Positions 7,478 to 14,048 of a stretch of 18,919 nt of DNA are shown piece by piece (positions within the stretch are counted from its first letter, which is position 1; each line of letters begins with the position of its first letter). The stretch spans positions 1 to 18,919 of the forward strand of contig CAMKAP010000012.1 of assembly GCA_946410505.1 (NCBI GenBank), written 5' to 3'. A program made the translations under genes and the position numbers. The stretch is from an uncultured Clostridia bacterium (GTDB taxonomy: Bacteria; Bacillota_A; Clostridia; Oscillospirales; Oscillospiraceae). The notes under the pieces are model-generated. The model was not told the origin of the DNA. It ran no database searches and saw only the letters and a program-made list of their open reading frames with translations.

Positions 7478-7943
7478 AGATGCTGTCCTCAATGGCAGAG
7501 ACCTGAACGGCGAACTTGTGCATATTGGCAGCGCGCCAGTCCTCCAGATCCTGGCACCACTCGGTGGCCAGGAAGGTCTTGGTCATCTCCACGGCCATCT
7601 CGGGGCCGACGATCCAGCCGCCCATGCAGAGGATGTTGGCGTTATTGATGGCGCGGGCCATCTTGGCGGAATACACTCCCTCGCAGGCTACGGCGTAAAC
7701 ACCCTTAAATTTGTTGGAAACCACACACATACCGGCGCCTGTGCCGCAAATCAGGACGGCACGGTCATATTCGCCCTTCTGCACCAGAGGAGCTACGGTG
7801 TTTGCCACTTCATAATAGGGATGCACATGCTCCAGATCCACAGTGCCCAGATCGTCAAACTCGACGCCCGCATCCTGCAGGTAAGCCTTGATGGCCTCTT
7901 TGGCGGAAAAACCGGATTTATCGCTGCCGATGGCAATTTTCAT
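7467..7943 (-). CDS. sqwI: RpiB/LacAB-family isomerase, proposed 4-deoxy-4-sulfoerythrose isomerase
   Basis: 158 residues with the RpiB/LacAB fold: N-terminal IGSDKSGF, the catalytic Cys66 in LICGTGAGM, and AINNANILCMGG. Compared by eye with E. coli RpiB, several substrate residues differ. The His of SDHxG is Lys9, the ring-opening His (RQHND in E. coli) is Ile99, and the C-terminal RHxxR that binds phosphate reads NMHKF (140-144). The Cys base that moves the proton is kept. This fits an aldose-ketose isomerase acting on an open-chain, non-phosphorylated sugar, such as 4-deoxy-4-sulfoerythrose, converting it to the ketose that transketolase cleaves again. A housekeeping ribose-5-phosphate isomerase is therefore unlikely. 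GAGGAGA ribosome site; same operon as the transketolase halves. Confidence 0.82.
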   Translation of the reverse strand: MKIAIGSDKSGFSAKEAIKAYLQDAGVEFDDLGTVDLEHVHPYYEVANTVAPLVQKGEYDRAVLICGTGAGMCVVSNKFKGVYAVACEGVYSAKMARAINNANILCMGGWIVGPEMAVEMTKTFLATEWCQDLEDWRAANMHKFAVQVSAIEDSIYGK

Positions 7944-7964
7944 GGGAATCTCCTCTCATATGAC

Positions 7965-7984
7965 GGGCGGCCCAAAGGCCGCCC
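7965..7984 (-). promoter_or_regulatory. Intercistronic GC hairpin between transketolase and isomerase genes
   Basis: A perfect 8-bp stem, GGGCGGCC with GGCCGCCC around a 4-base loop, occupies the 66-base gap between the C-terminal transketolase gene and the isomerase gene. On the minus strand it has no U tract, so it is more likely an mRNA-stability or processing element than a terminator. Read on the plus strand it is followed by CTGTTTTGTATT and could stop antisense transcription. Confidence 0.5.
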
Positions 7985-8009
7985 CTGTTTTGTATTCAGA
8001 TTGTCGGTT

Positions 8010-8933
8010 TTACTTCAGGCTGACAGCCTTTTTCGCCTGCTCCACGATGTTCTCCACCGTGAGGCCCATGACCTGGCGCAGATAGGGCATCTTGCCCACT
8101 TCGCCGAAGCGGTCGGGCACGCCCACGGCGACGGCGGGGATCTTCTCCTCAGCCAGCGCCTCAAGCACGGCGGAGTGCAGGCCGCCGATGACGTTGTGAT
8201 TTTCCACGGTCAGAACGGCGCCGGTCTTCCTGGCGGAGGCAATGACGGTCTCCCGGTCGATAGGCTTGATGGTGTGGACGTTAATGACCTCGGCGCTGAT
8301 GCCCTGCTCCTTGAGAAGCTCGGAAGCGTCGAGCACATCCTTCGTCATCATGCCGGAGACAAAGATCGAAAGATCGCTGCCCTCTTTGAGCAGGTCCGCC
8401 TTGAAAAGGTCGAACTTGTAATCCTCCGGGAAGATGACCGGCTGGACCTTGCGGAACAGGCGCATGTACACGCAGCCCTTGTAGGCGTCCAGAACAGGCA
8501 TCGCGGCGCGAAGCTGCACCTCGTCCACCGGCTCAAAAATCACCATGCCGGGGATGGAACGGAGAACGCCGATGTCCTCCATGCTCATGTGGGTGCCGCC
8601 GTTGAGCTCGGCAGAGATCCCGGGGTCGGTGCCGACGACCTTGACGTTCTGCTTGGCATAGACGATGGAGATCGCGATCTGATCGCAGATGCGGCGGGTA
8701 GCAAAGGGCGTGAAGCTCTCGATCCAGGGCCGATACCCGTAGCTGGAGAGGCCCGCGGCGATGGAGGCCATGTTCGCCTCGGCCACACCGCAGTCAAACA
8801 TCTGTCCGGGGAAACGCTCGTAAAGGTTTCTGGTGCCGCTGGCCTTGGAAAGGTCCGCATCCAGGACCACAACGTGCTTGTCCTTCTCCATCATTTCCGC
8901 CAGGCACTGGGCGTAAACAGCTCTCATTTCCAT
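8010..8933 (-). CDS. sqwH: Transketolase C-terminal subunit (Pyr and C-terminal domains), proposed 6-deoxy-6-sulfofructose transketolase subunit
   Basis: 307 residues forming the second half of a split transketolase. The pyrimidine-binding domain carries FDCGVAEANMASIAAGL, with Glu52 the family's TPP-activating acid. The FTPFATRRICDQI stretch and the LNGGTHMSMEDIGVLRSIPG region are as in transketolase and DXS-like proteins. The C-terminal transketolase domain starts near residue 185 and includes VENHNVIGGLHSAVLEALAE. In sulfo-TK the enzyme moves two-carbon units from 6-deoxy-6-sulfofructose, then from 4-deoxy-4-sulfoerythrulose, to glyceraldehyde-3-phosphate, giving xylulose-5-phosphate twice and releasing sulfoacetaldehyde. 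It starts 3 bases after the N-terminal subunit stop, with GGGGAGG ahead. The role comes from context; which subunit bears which letter is from memory. Confidence 0.85.
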   Translation of the reverse strand: MEMRAVYAQCLAEMMEKDKHVVVLDADLSKASGTRNLYERFPGQMFDCGVAEANMASIAAGLSSYGYRPWIESFTPFATRRICDQIAISIVYAKQNVKVVGTDPGISAELNGGTHMSMEDIGVLRSIPGMVIFEPVDEVQLRAAMPVLDAYKGCVYMRLFRKVQPVIFPEDYKFDLFKADLLKEGSDLSIFVSGMMTKDVLDASELLKEQGISAEVINVHTIKPIDRETVIASARKTGAVLTVENHNVIGGLHSAVLEALAEEKIPAVAVGVPDRFGEVGKMPYLRQVMGLTVENIVEQAKKAVSLK

Positions 8934-8936
8934 GTT

Positions 8937-9764
8937 TTATGCCTCCCCTCTGATCTCTGCGATAGCAGCCTTGGCCTGCTCCTCGTTGACGTTGCAATTG
9001 TGGTTGCCCGGTCCAAGGTCCTCGATCCACTTGACACCGCAGCCTTTCTTGGTGTTGAGAATGACCATGGTGGGCTTCTCGCTGCCGCGGCCGAGCTTGG
9101 CGTGCTTCACAGCCTCCTGCACCTGCTCCACGTCATTGCCGTCTTCCACATCGATGACGTTCCAGCCGAAAGCGGCCCACTTCTCGGCCAGAGGCGCAAT
9201 GCCGTTGACCTGTTCCACGGTGCCGTCGATCTGGAGCTTGTTGTAATCGGTAAAGGCGATCAGGTTATCCAGCTTCTTCGCGGCAGCAAACATGGCCGCC
9301 TCCCAGATCTGGCCCTCCTGGCTCTCGCCGTCGCCGATAATGGTGTAGATGGTGGCACCGTCGCCCTCCAGCTTGCTGCCCAGCGCAACGCCCACAGCGC
9401 AGGAGAAGCCCTGTCCCAGGGAGCCGGTGGTCATGTCGATGCCGGTGGTGAGGTTCATGTCGCAGTGGCTGGGCAGATGGGTGCCGCCCTGGTTGAGGGT
9501 GAGCAGCTCTTTCTTGTCAAAGTAGCCGCGATTTGCCAGCGTCGCGTAGACCGCGGGGCCGGCATGCCCCTTGGAGCAGACCAGGCGATCCCTTCCGGCC
9601 ATCTTGGGATTGGCCGGGTCAATGTTCATCTCTTCAAAATAGAGTACCGCCAGCACTTCCACCAGGGACAGGCAGCCGCCGATATGCCCCACGCCAAGAT
9701 GACCGATGCAGGTCATGATGTCGCAGCGAATATCCTTGCAGATCTCTCTGATATCGTGATCCAA
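8937..9764 (-). CDS. sqwG: Transketolase N-terminal TPP-binding subunit, proposed 6-deoxy-6-sulfofructose transketolase subunit
   Basis: 275 residues, the first half of a split transketolase. It has GVGHIGG (24-30; GHPGG in most relatives), the substrate His region SKGHAGPAVYATLA, GSLGQGFSCAVGVAL, and the TPP/metal motif beginning GDGESQEG (144-151) and ending at Asn175 in FTDYNKLQ, the usual GDG-about 30-N spacing. The start is TTG at 9764: GGGAGG lies nine bases upstream and no ATG comes before residue 17. It is first in the minus-strand operon, right after the divergent control region. Split transketolases also occur in the non-oxidative pentose phosphate pathway and in apulose-4-phosphate cleavage; the sulfosugar role is assigned from the adjacent isomerases and GH31 sulfoquinovosidase. 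Confidence 0.85.
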   Translation of the reverse strand: MDHDIREICKDIRCDIMTCIGHLGVGHIGGCLSLVEVLAVLYFEEMNIDPANPKMAGRDRLVCSKGHAGPAVYATLANRGYFDKKELLTLNQGGTHLPSHCDMNLTTGIDMTTGSLGQGFSCAVGVALGSKLEGDGATIYTIIGDGESQEGQIWEAAMFAAAKKLDNLIAFTDYNKLQIDGTVEQVNGIAPLAEKWAAFGWNVIDVEDGNDVEQVQEAVKHAKLGRGSEKPTMVILNTKKGCGVKWIEDLGPGNHNCNVNEEQAKAAIAEIRGEA

Positions 9765-9784
9765 TTTACGTTTCCTCCCGTAAT

Positions 9785-9805
9785 TTAATTAAATGGTCTA
9801 ACTAA
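9785..9805. promoter_or_regulatory. 21-bp dyad, proposed ROK repressor operator O1
   Basis: TTAATTAA, five bases, then CTAACTAA form an imperfect inverted repeat. It overlaps the predicted start site of the minus-strand operon, an ideal repressor position. It resembles the dyad at 14114-14134 and the AACTAA-type half-sites of XylR-class ROK repressors. Assignment to the ROK protein of this locus is inference. Confidence 0.6.
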
Positions 9806-9809
9806 ACAC

Positions 9810-9838
9810 AGTTTAACGCTGTCCACGGCGCTTGTCAA
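9810..9838 (-). promoter_or_regulatory. Sigma-A promoter of the minus-strand sulfo-TK operon
   Basis: On the minus strand, a perfect TTGACA (9838-9833) and TAAACT (9815-9810) are exactly 17 bp apart, with the start site expected near 9803. The leader to the TTG start codon is about 40 bases and contains the proposed operator. Confidence 0.75.
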
Positions 9839-9852
9839 TATGCATATTGACA
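9833..9852. repeat. Perfect 20-bp palindrome joining the two divergent -35 boxes
   Basis: TGTCAATATGCATATTGACA reads the same on both strands. Each end is the -35 TTGACA of one of the two divergent promoters, so the -35 boxes lie back to back with 8 bases between them. Both promoters cannot easily be occupied at once, and the element could also be a regulator site. Confidence 0.8.
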
Positions 9853-9875
9853 GATTGCGCAGGGGAGGCTATGAT
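9847..9875 (+). promoter_or_regulatory. Sigma-A promoter of the sqvD-DUF624-GH31 operon
   Basis: Perfect TTGACA (9847-9852), 17-bp spacer, TATGAT (9870-9875), giving a start near 9882 and a leader of about 36 bases before the sqvD ATG, which has a GGGAGG ribosome site. It diverges from the minus-operon promoter. Confidence 0.75.
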
Positions 9876-9878
9876 TGT

Positions 9879-9892
9879 TTCCAGCGTTTACT
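9879..9892 (-). promoter_or_regulatory. Weak catabolite-response-like (cre) sequence
   Basis: On the minus strand AGTAAACGCTGGAA keeps 8 of the 10 fixed positions of the CcpA cre pattern TGnAAnCGnWnnCA, with mismatches at the first T and the penultimate C. It lies over the predicted start of the plus operon, where CcpA would repress. Low confidence. Confidence 0.2.
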
Positions 9893-9917
9893 AATTATTC
9901 TATGGGAGGTTTATTTT

Positions 9918-11264
9918 ATGACCGGCAAAGCCTTTTCCCCTGTCTATATTCCCGTGGGAGTACCCACTTTTCATCTTGAGAGTGCGCAGGATCAGTTCGA
10001 GCGGAGCATAAAGCTTCTCAAGAGTGTGGATGAACGCTTTATCTGCCCCGCTGAGATGCTGCTCTCGCTCGACAAGCTCCGCGCTTATCTGGATGGGCTT
10101 GCGCCCAGTCTGATCGTTTTTCAGAACCTGACCTTTGCAAACGCGGCCTACATGTCTGAGGTGCTGCGCCGTTTTGACTGTCCGGTACTGCTCTGGACGC
10201 TGCGTGAGCCTGTCATTGACGGAGGCCGCCTCCGCCTCAACTCCCTGACCGGGGCCTACTCCGCCGCCAATGCTCTCCGGGCCTTTGACTATCGCCCCTT
10301 CTCCTACGTCTTCGGCGCGCCAGAAGAGGAAGAAGTGATTCGCACCGTCCGCGCGAGCACCGCTGCAGCCCGCGTAAAGCACGCCATGCGGCAGCTTAGG
10401 ATTTCTGCCGTGGGCCATACGCCCCAGGGCTTCGGCTTCGGCCGCGCGCTGGACAGCGAACTGATGAGCGTCTTCGGTGTGGAGCTGGAGGCCATTGAGG
10501 CCAGAGAGCTCATCGACATGGCCAAGGGCTATACCGATGAGGAGTGCGCAGCCTATCTGGAGAAGACCGCCTGCATGACCTGCGGGCTGGACAAAACGCC
10601 CGAGCAAAACCGCCTGGATCACGCAAGGCTTTATAAGGCCTATACGGAATACGTCCGCAGCCACGGCATCGGCGCTCTCGCCTCCCGCTGCTGGCCGGAT
10701 TTCTTCACGGCCTTCGGCACCCCTGTGTGCACAGTGTTGAGTCTTTTGAATGACGACGGTATCGCCGCCGCCTGCGAGGCGGACATCTACGGGGCCCTGT
10801 CCATGTGGATCGGCATGCAGCTTTCCGGTGAGCCTGTTTTCTTCGGCGACCCTGTCTCCCTGGACGAGGGAGAGAACACCATCACCTTCTGGCACTGCGG
10901 TGCCGCCGCCTGCCAGCTGGCCCGGAAAGATACCGGCGCCGAGATCGGCGTGCACCCCAACCGCAAGATCGGCCCGGCCATGAACTTCGGCTGCGAGGCT
11001 TTCCCGGAGGCCACCGTTTTCCGCATCGGCCGGGAGCCGGACGGCAGCTTCCGCTTCTTCCTCACCGAAGGCGAGGCGCTGAACAAGCCCCGGCAGTTCA
11101 TCGGTACCTCCATCGTGGTAAAAACCGACACCAACAGCCGCAGCGTGGTGGAGCAGAGCGTGCTGGACGGTTTTGAGCCCCATTTCGTGGTTATGAAGGG
11201 CCGTCACGCCGAGACGCTGGAGGCCATGGCGGACATGTTCGGTTTTGAGGTCTGCAGATATTAA
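9918..11264 (+). CDS. sqvD: FucI/AraA-like ketol isomerase, proposed sulfoquinovose isomerase
   Basis: 448 residues from ATG 9918, which has GGGAGG eight bases before it; the frame is open upstream to 9840 but nothing supports an earlier start. It resembles the fucose/arabinose isomerase superfamily, with an N-terminal Rossmann-like half (SLIVFQNLTFANAAYMSEVL, CPVLLWTLREP) and a C-terminal half containing CEADIYGALSMWIGMQLSGEPVFFGDP and FWHCGAAA. Glu287, Asp311 and His326 are candidates for the metal and proton-transfer site of this family. In sulfo-TK and sulfo-SFT loci a protein of this type (SqvD/SftI) converts SQ to 6-deoxy-6-sulfofructose. It heads the plus operon with the GH31 enzyme that releases SQ, supporting that role. 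The exact substrate is inferred from context. Confidence 0.8.
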   Translation: MTGKAFSPVYIPVGVPTFHLESAQDQFERSIKLLKSVDERFICPAEMLLSLDKLRAYLDGLAPSLIVFQNLTFANAAYMSEVLRRFDCPVLLWTLREPVIDGGRLRLNSLTGAYSAANALRAFDYRPFSYVFGAPEEEEVIRTVRASTAAARVKHAMRQLRISAVGHTPQGFGFGRALDSELMSVFGVELEAIEARELIDMAKGYTDEECAAYLEKTACMTCGLDKTPEQNRLDHARLYKAYTEYVRSHGIGALASRCWPDFFTAFGTPVCTVLSLLNDDGIAAACEADIYGALSMWIGMQLSGEPVFFGDPVSLDEGENTITFWHCGAAACQLARKDTGAEIGVHPNRKIGPAMNFGCEAFPEATVFRIGREPDGSFRFFLTEGEALNKPRQFIGTSIVVKTDTNSRSVVEQSVLDGFEPHFVVMKGRHAETLEAMADMFGFEVCRY

Positions 11265-11301
11265 ATCGCTTCTCTGTTCGCATGAACGGAAAGGTTGAGG
11301 T

Positions 11302-11925
11302 ATGAAAGAATCCAGGTTCAAACCCGCCCTTAGCGCTGTAATCGACATCCTATACGCCGGCATCCTCTGGCTGATCTTCTCGCTGCCCGTGCTTACGCTG
11401 GGGCCGGCCACCACGGCGCTTTACTACGCTGTGGTCAAGTGCATCCGCCATGAACGTGGCCGGCTGTCCCGGGTGTTTCTGTCCGGCTTCCGCCAGAACT
11501 TCCGACAGAGCTTTCTGATGTGGCTTCTGTACATGGCCGTTATGGGCCTTGCCGCGCTGGATTTCTACGCCTATCGGCATATGGGCCTCCGGGCGGGGAT
11601 ACCGCTTTCCGCTTTCAGCGGGCTGCTCGCGCTCCCGGCGCTGCTCACTTTTCCCTGGATGTTTGCTTATATCTCGCGTTTTTCCAATTCTCTGGGCGGA
11701 AGTCTCAAATTTATATGCTTTCTGGCGGCACGGTATCTGGGCAGGACGCTTCTGCTGGTCGGTGAGCTGCTGCTGTTTCTGGCCATTGCCTGGCTGCTGC
11801 CCCAGATTCTGCCCCTGATCCCCGGTGTCTTTGCTCTGCTGATGTCGCTGGCGATTGAGCCCGTGTTCCGGTTATATACGGCAGATCAGAAGAGCGAGAA
11901 CGGAGATTCCTGGTATAATGAGTAA
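11302..11925 (+). CDS. DUF624/YesL-family membrane protein
   Basis: 207 residues with about five or six hydrophobic segments and the DUF624 (YesL) pattern: N-terminal LWLIFSLPVLTLGPATTALYYAVVKCIR, then SFLMWLLYMAVMGLAALDFY and a conserved FPWMFAYISRF region. The function of the family is unknown. YesL-type proteins commonly sit next to carbohydrate ABC transporter or glycosidase genes in Firmicutes, and this one lies between the SQ isomerase and the GH31 glycosidase, 37 bases after the former and 18 before the latter. It may assist sulfosugar uptake or a sensor system, but nothing in the sequence shows how. AAAGG and GAGG both lie just before the ATG. Confidence 0.8.
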   Translation: MKESRFKPALSAVIDILYAGILWLIFSLPVLTLGPATTALYYAVVKCIRHERGRLSRVFLSGFRQNFRQSFLMWLLYMAVMGLAALDFYAYRHMGLRAGIPLSAFSGLLALPALLTFPWMFAYISRFSNSLGGSLKFICFLAARYLGRTLLLVGELLLFLAIAWLLPQILPLIPGVFALLMSLAIEPVFRLYTADQKSENGDSWYNE

Positions 11926-11943
11926 AACAACGAGGAGACCATA

Positions 11944-13941
11944 ATGTTTGAAATCCGAACTGAAGGAGCAAATGGTGTCAGCTTATGGCTGGACGGTCGG
12001 CTTCTGCTGCGCCACTCCCCCGACGCTCCCGCGTTTTTCTGCGGCAGGGGCCGGGACAACATCCGGATGTTTCGCGGAAACTTTGAAATCCGCGACCGGG
12101 TGAATGAGCGCCTCGCTCCGCGTCTGGCAAACGCCGAAGGCTGCACGCTGCGCTTTGTACACCCGGATCTTGCCGGGGATGTCTGGTTAAGCGCCGAGGA
12201 GCGGGTGGGCCTCGTCTATCTCACTCTGCACTGTGATGACCCCAGCGTAAATCGCCTTTGGATCCGTCTTTCGGCCAAGCCCGAGGAACACATGGTCGGC
12301 GGCGGCGAGCAGTATTCCGCGCTTGATCTCCGCGGAAAGCTCTGGCCGATCTGGACCCGGGAACAGGGCGTGGGCCGCAACAAGCTCACGGAGGTCACCC
12401 GCCTTGCCGACGCGCTGGACGGCAGCGGCGGTGATTATCACACCACCTTCTTCCCCCAGCCGACTCTGCTCTCCTCCCGGCTGTATTTCCTGCATCTGGA
12501 AAACTACGAATACAGCGAGCTGGATCTGCGAGAGAGCGATTTCCATGAAATCGGCGTCTGGAGCAGCGAAATGCGTCTGGTCCTCAGCGCTGCCGAGAGC
12601 TTCGAGGCGCTGCTGGAAAAGCTGACGGCCCATCTCGGCCGACAGCCGGTCCTCCCCGACTGGGCCATGAAGGGCCTCTGGTTGGGTGTTCAGGGCGGAA
12701 CTGAGCGTGCAGCTGCGTTGGAAAAGCGCTGCAAAGACGGGGGCATGGACGTCTCCGCTGTCTGGATTCAGGACTGGGAGGGGCGGCGCGTCACCTCCTT
12801 CGGCAAGCGTCTGCAGTGGGACTGGCGCTGGAACCGGGAACTGTACCCGGATCTGGACAAGGTGATCGCCCGGGACCGGGACACCGCCTGGATGGGCTAT
12901 ATCAATCCCTATCTTGTTGAGGGGGGCGTTCTCTTTGGCGAGGCCAGAGAGAAAGGCTATTTCGTAAAGCGCGCAGACGGCAGCGACTATCTCTTCGACT
13001 TTGGCGAATATGACTGCGGTGTAGTAGACCTGACTATGCCGGAAGCCTTTGCCTGGTACAAAAACGTCATCAAACAGAACCTGATCGGGCTTGGCTTTCG
13101 CGGCTGGATGGCCGACTTCGGAGAGTACCTTCCGGCGGACGCCGTCTGTTTCGGCGGCACCGGAAGGCAGATGCACAATGCCTGGCCCATGCTCTGGGCC
13201 AAATGCAATCGGGAAGCTGTGGAAGAAGCGGGCATGCTTGGCGACTGCGTGTTTTTCATGCGTGCGGGCGCAGCGGGAAGCCAGCGTTTTTCGACTCTCA
13301 CCTGGGCAGGTGATCAGTGCGTGGACTGGTCCGAGGACGACGGACTTCCCTCCGTCATCACGGCGGCGCTCAGCCTCGGCTTGAGCGGCTTTGGCCTGCA
13401 CACCTGCGACATCGGCGGCTATACGACGCTCTTCCATCTCAAGCGGGACGAGGAGCTGCTTCTGCGCTGGCTGGAATTTGCCTGCTTTACGCCGGTCATG
13501 CGCACCCATGAGGGGAACCGTCCCGACAGCAACGTGCAGCTGTACGACAGTGACGCGATGATCGCCGCGGCGGCCCGGCTGACCGGGATCCACGACGCGC
13601 TGCTGCCCTATTTGCGCCATTGCGTTGAAGAGAACGCAGCGCGCGGGCTTCCGGTCATGCGGCCGCTGTTTCTGGCCCAGAGCGATGCGCCGCAGGCCTG
13701 GGATCACAGGCAGTACAGCTATCTGCTGGGAAGTGATGTGCTGGTTGCCCCGGTGGTAAAGCCTGGCGAAGAAAGCAGGACGCTATGGCTTCCTGAGGGA
13801 GACTGGGTCCACCTCTGGAGCGGCGAGAAGTTTGGCGGCGGGGATTGCAGCGTTTATTCTCCTATCGGGCAACCGCCGGTTTTCTGGCGGGAGGACTCTC
13901 CCTGGGCGGAGCTGTTCCGTGCAATTTGCCGTAACTATTAA
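11944..13941 (+). CDS. yihQ: GH31 sulfoquinovosidase (YihQ-like)
   Basis: 665 residues, no signal peptide, so cytosolic. Hydrolyses alpha-sulfoquinovosides such as sulfoquinovosyl glycerol to free SQ. The GH31 nucleophile is Asp391 in GWMADFGEYLP and the acid/base is Asp457 in TWAGDQCVDWS. The residues that make E. coli YihQ specific for the sulfonate appear at matching places: Gln276 in WIQDW, Arg289 and Trp292 in TSFGKRLQWDW (E. coli Arg301, Trp304), Tyr493 in DIGGYTTLF (Tyr508) and His522 in RTHEGN. I aligned these by eye against remembered E. coli sequence; the constant offsets (12, then 14-15) support it. Ordinary alpha-glucosidases and xylosidases of GH31 lack the KRxxW feature. Ribosome site GAGGAG six bases ahead of ATG; the operon ends in a terminator right after. 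Confidence 0.93.
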   Translation: MFEIRTEGANGVSLWLDGRLLLRHSPDAPAFFCGRGRDNIRMFRGNFEIRDRVNERLAPRLANAEGCTLRFVHPDLAGDVWLSAEERVGLVYLTLHCDDPSVNRLWIRLSAKPEEHMVGGGEQYSALDLRGKLWPIWTREQGVGRNKLTEVTRLADALDGSGGDYHTTFFPQPTLLSSRLYFLHLENYEYSELDLRESDFHEIGVWSSEMRLVLSAAESFEALLEKLTAHLGRQPVLPDWAMKGLWLGVQGGTERAAALEKRCKDGGMDVSAVWIQDWEGRRVTSFGKRLQWDWRWNRELYPDLDKVIARDRDTAWMGYINPYLVEGGVLFGEAREKGYFVKRADGSDYLFDFGEYDCGVVDLTMPEAFAWYKNVIKQNLIGLGFRGWMADFGEYLPADAVCFGGTGRQMHNAWPMLWAKCNREAVEEAGMLGDCVFFMRAGAAGSQRFSTLTWAGDQCVDWSEDDGLPSVITAALSLGLSGFGLHTCDIGGYTTLFHLKRDEELLLRWLEFACFTPVMRTHEGNRPDSNVQLYDSDAMIAAAARLTGIHDALLPYLRHCVEENAARGLPVMRPLFLAQSDAPQAWDHRQYSYLLGSDVLVAPVVKPGEESRTLWLPEGDWVHLWSGEKFGGGDCSVYSPIGQPPVFWREDSPWAELFRAICRNY

Positions 13942-13953
13942 ACAATTTCAACA

Positions 13954-13988
13954 AATCGGGCAGCATGTTTTTGGCATGCTGCCTGATT
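13954..13988 (+). terminator. Hairpin terminator after the GH31 gene
   Basis: A 14-bp stem with one G-U pair (AATCGGGCAGCATG and CATGCTGCCTGATT) closes a 7-base T-rich loop 12 bases after the stop codon. The following CTTCGTT is only partly U-rich. It separates the enzyme operon from the binding-protein operon, which has its own promoter. Confidence 0.7.
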
Positions 13989-14048
13989 CTTCGTTAAAGT
14001 GCACAGATTTTCCTCTATAAAATCTACGAAAGCACGGGCTGAAATTGC

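Noticed and set aside
7467..9764. Interpretation as a plain pentose phosphate or apiose (apulose-4-phosphate transketolase) operon.
   Set aside because: No kinase is present, the RpiB-like protein lacks phosphate-binding Arg positions, and the divergent operon encodes a YihQ-type sulfoquinovosidase and a FucI-like isomerase. It remains the main alternative if the isomerase assignments fail.
7314..9788. Very long open frame on the plus strand opposite the dehydrogenase, isomerase and transketolase genes.
   Set aside because: It is antisense to well-recognised genes and has a His/Gly/Asp/Leu-rich composition typical of a shadow frame in GC-rich coding DNA, with no known domain.
11944..13941. 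Generic GH31 alpha-glucosidase or alpha-xylosidase.
   Set aside because: The FGKRxxW and DIGGY residues and the close match along the length point to sulfoquinovosidase.
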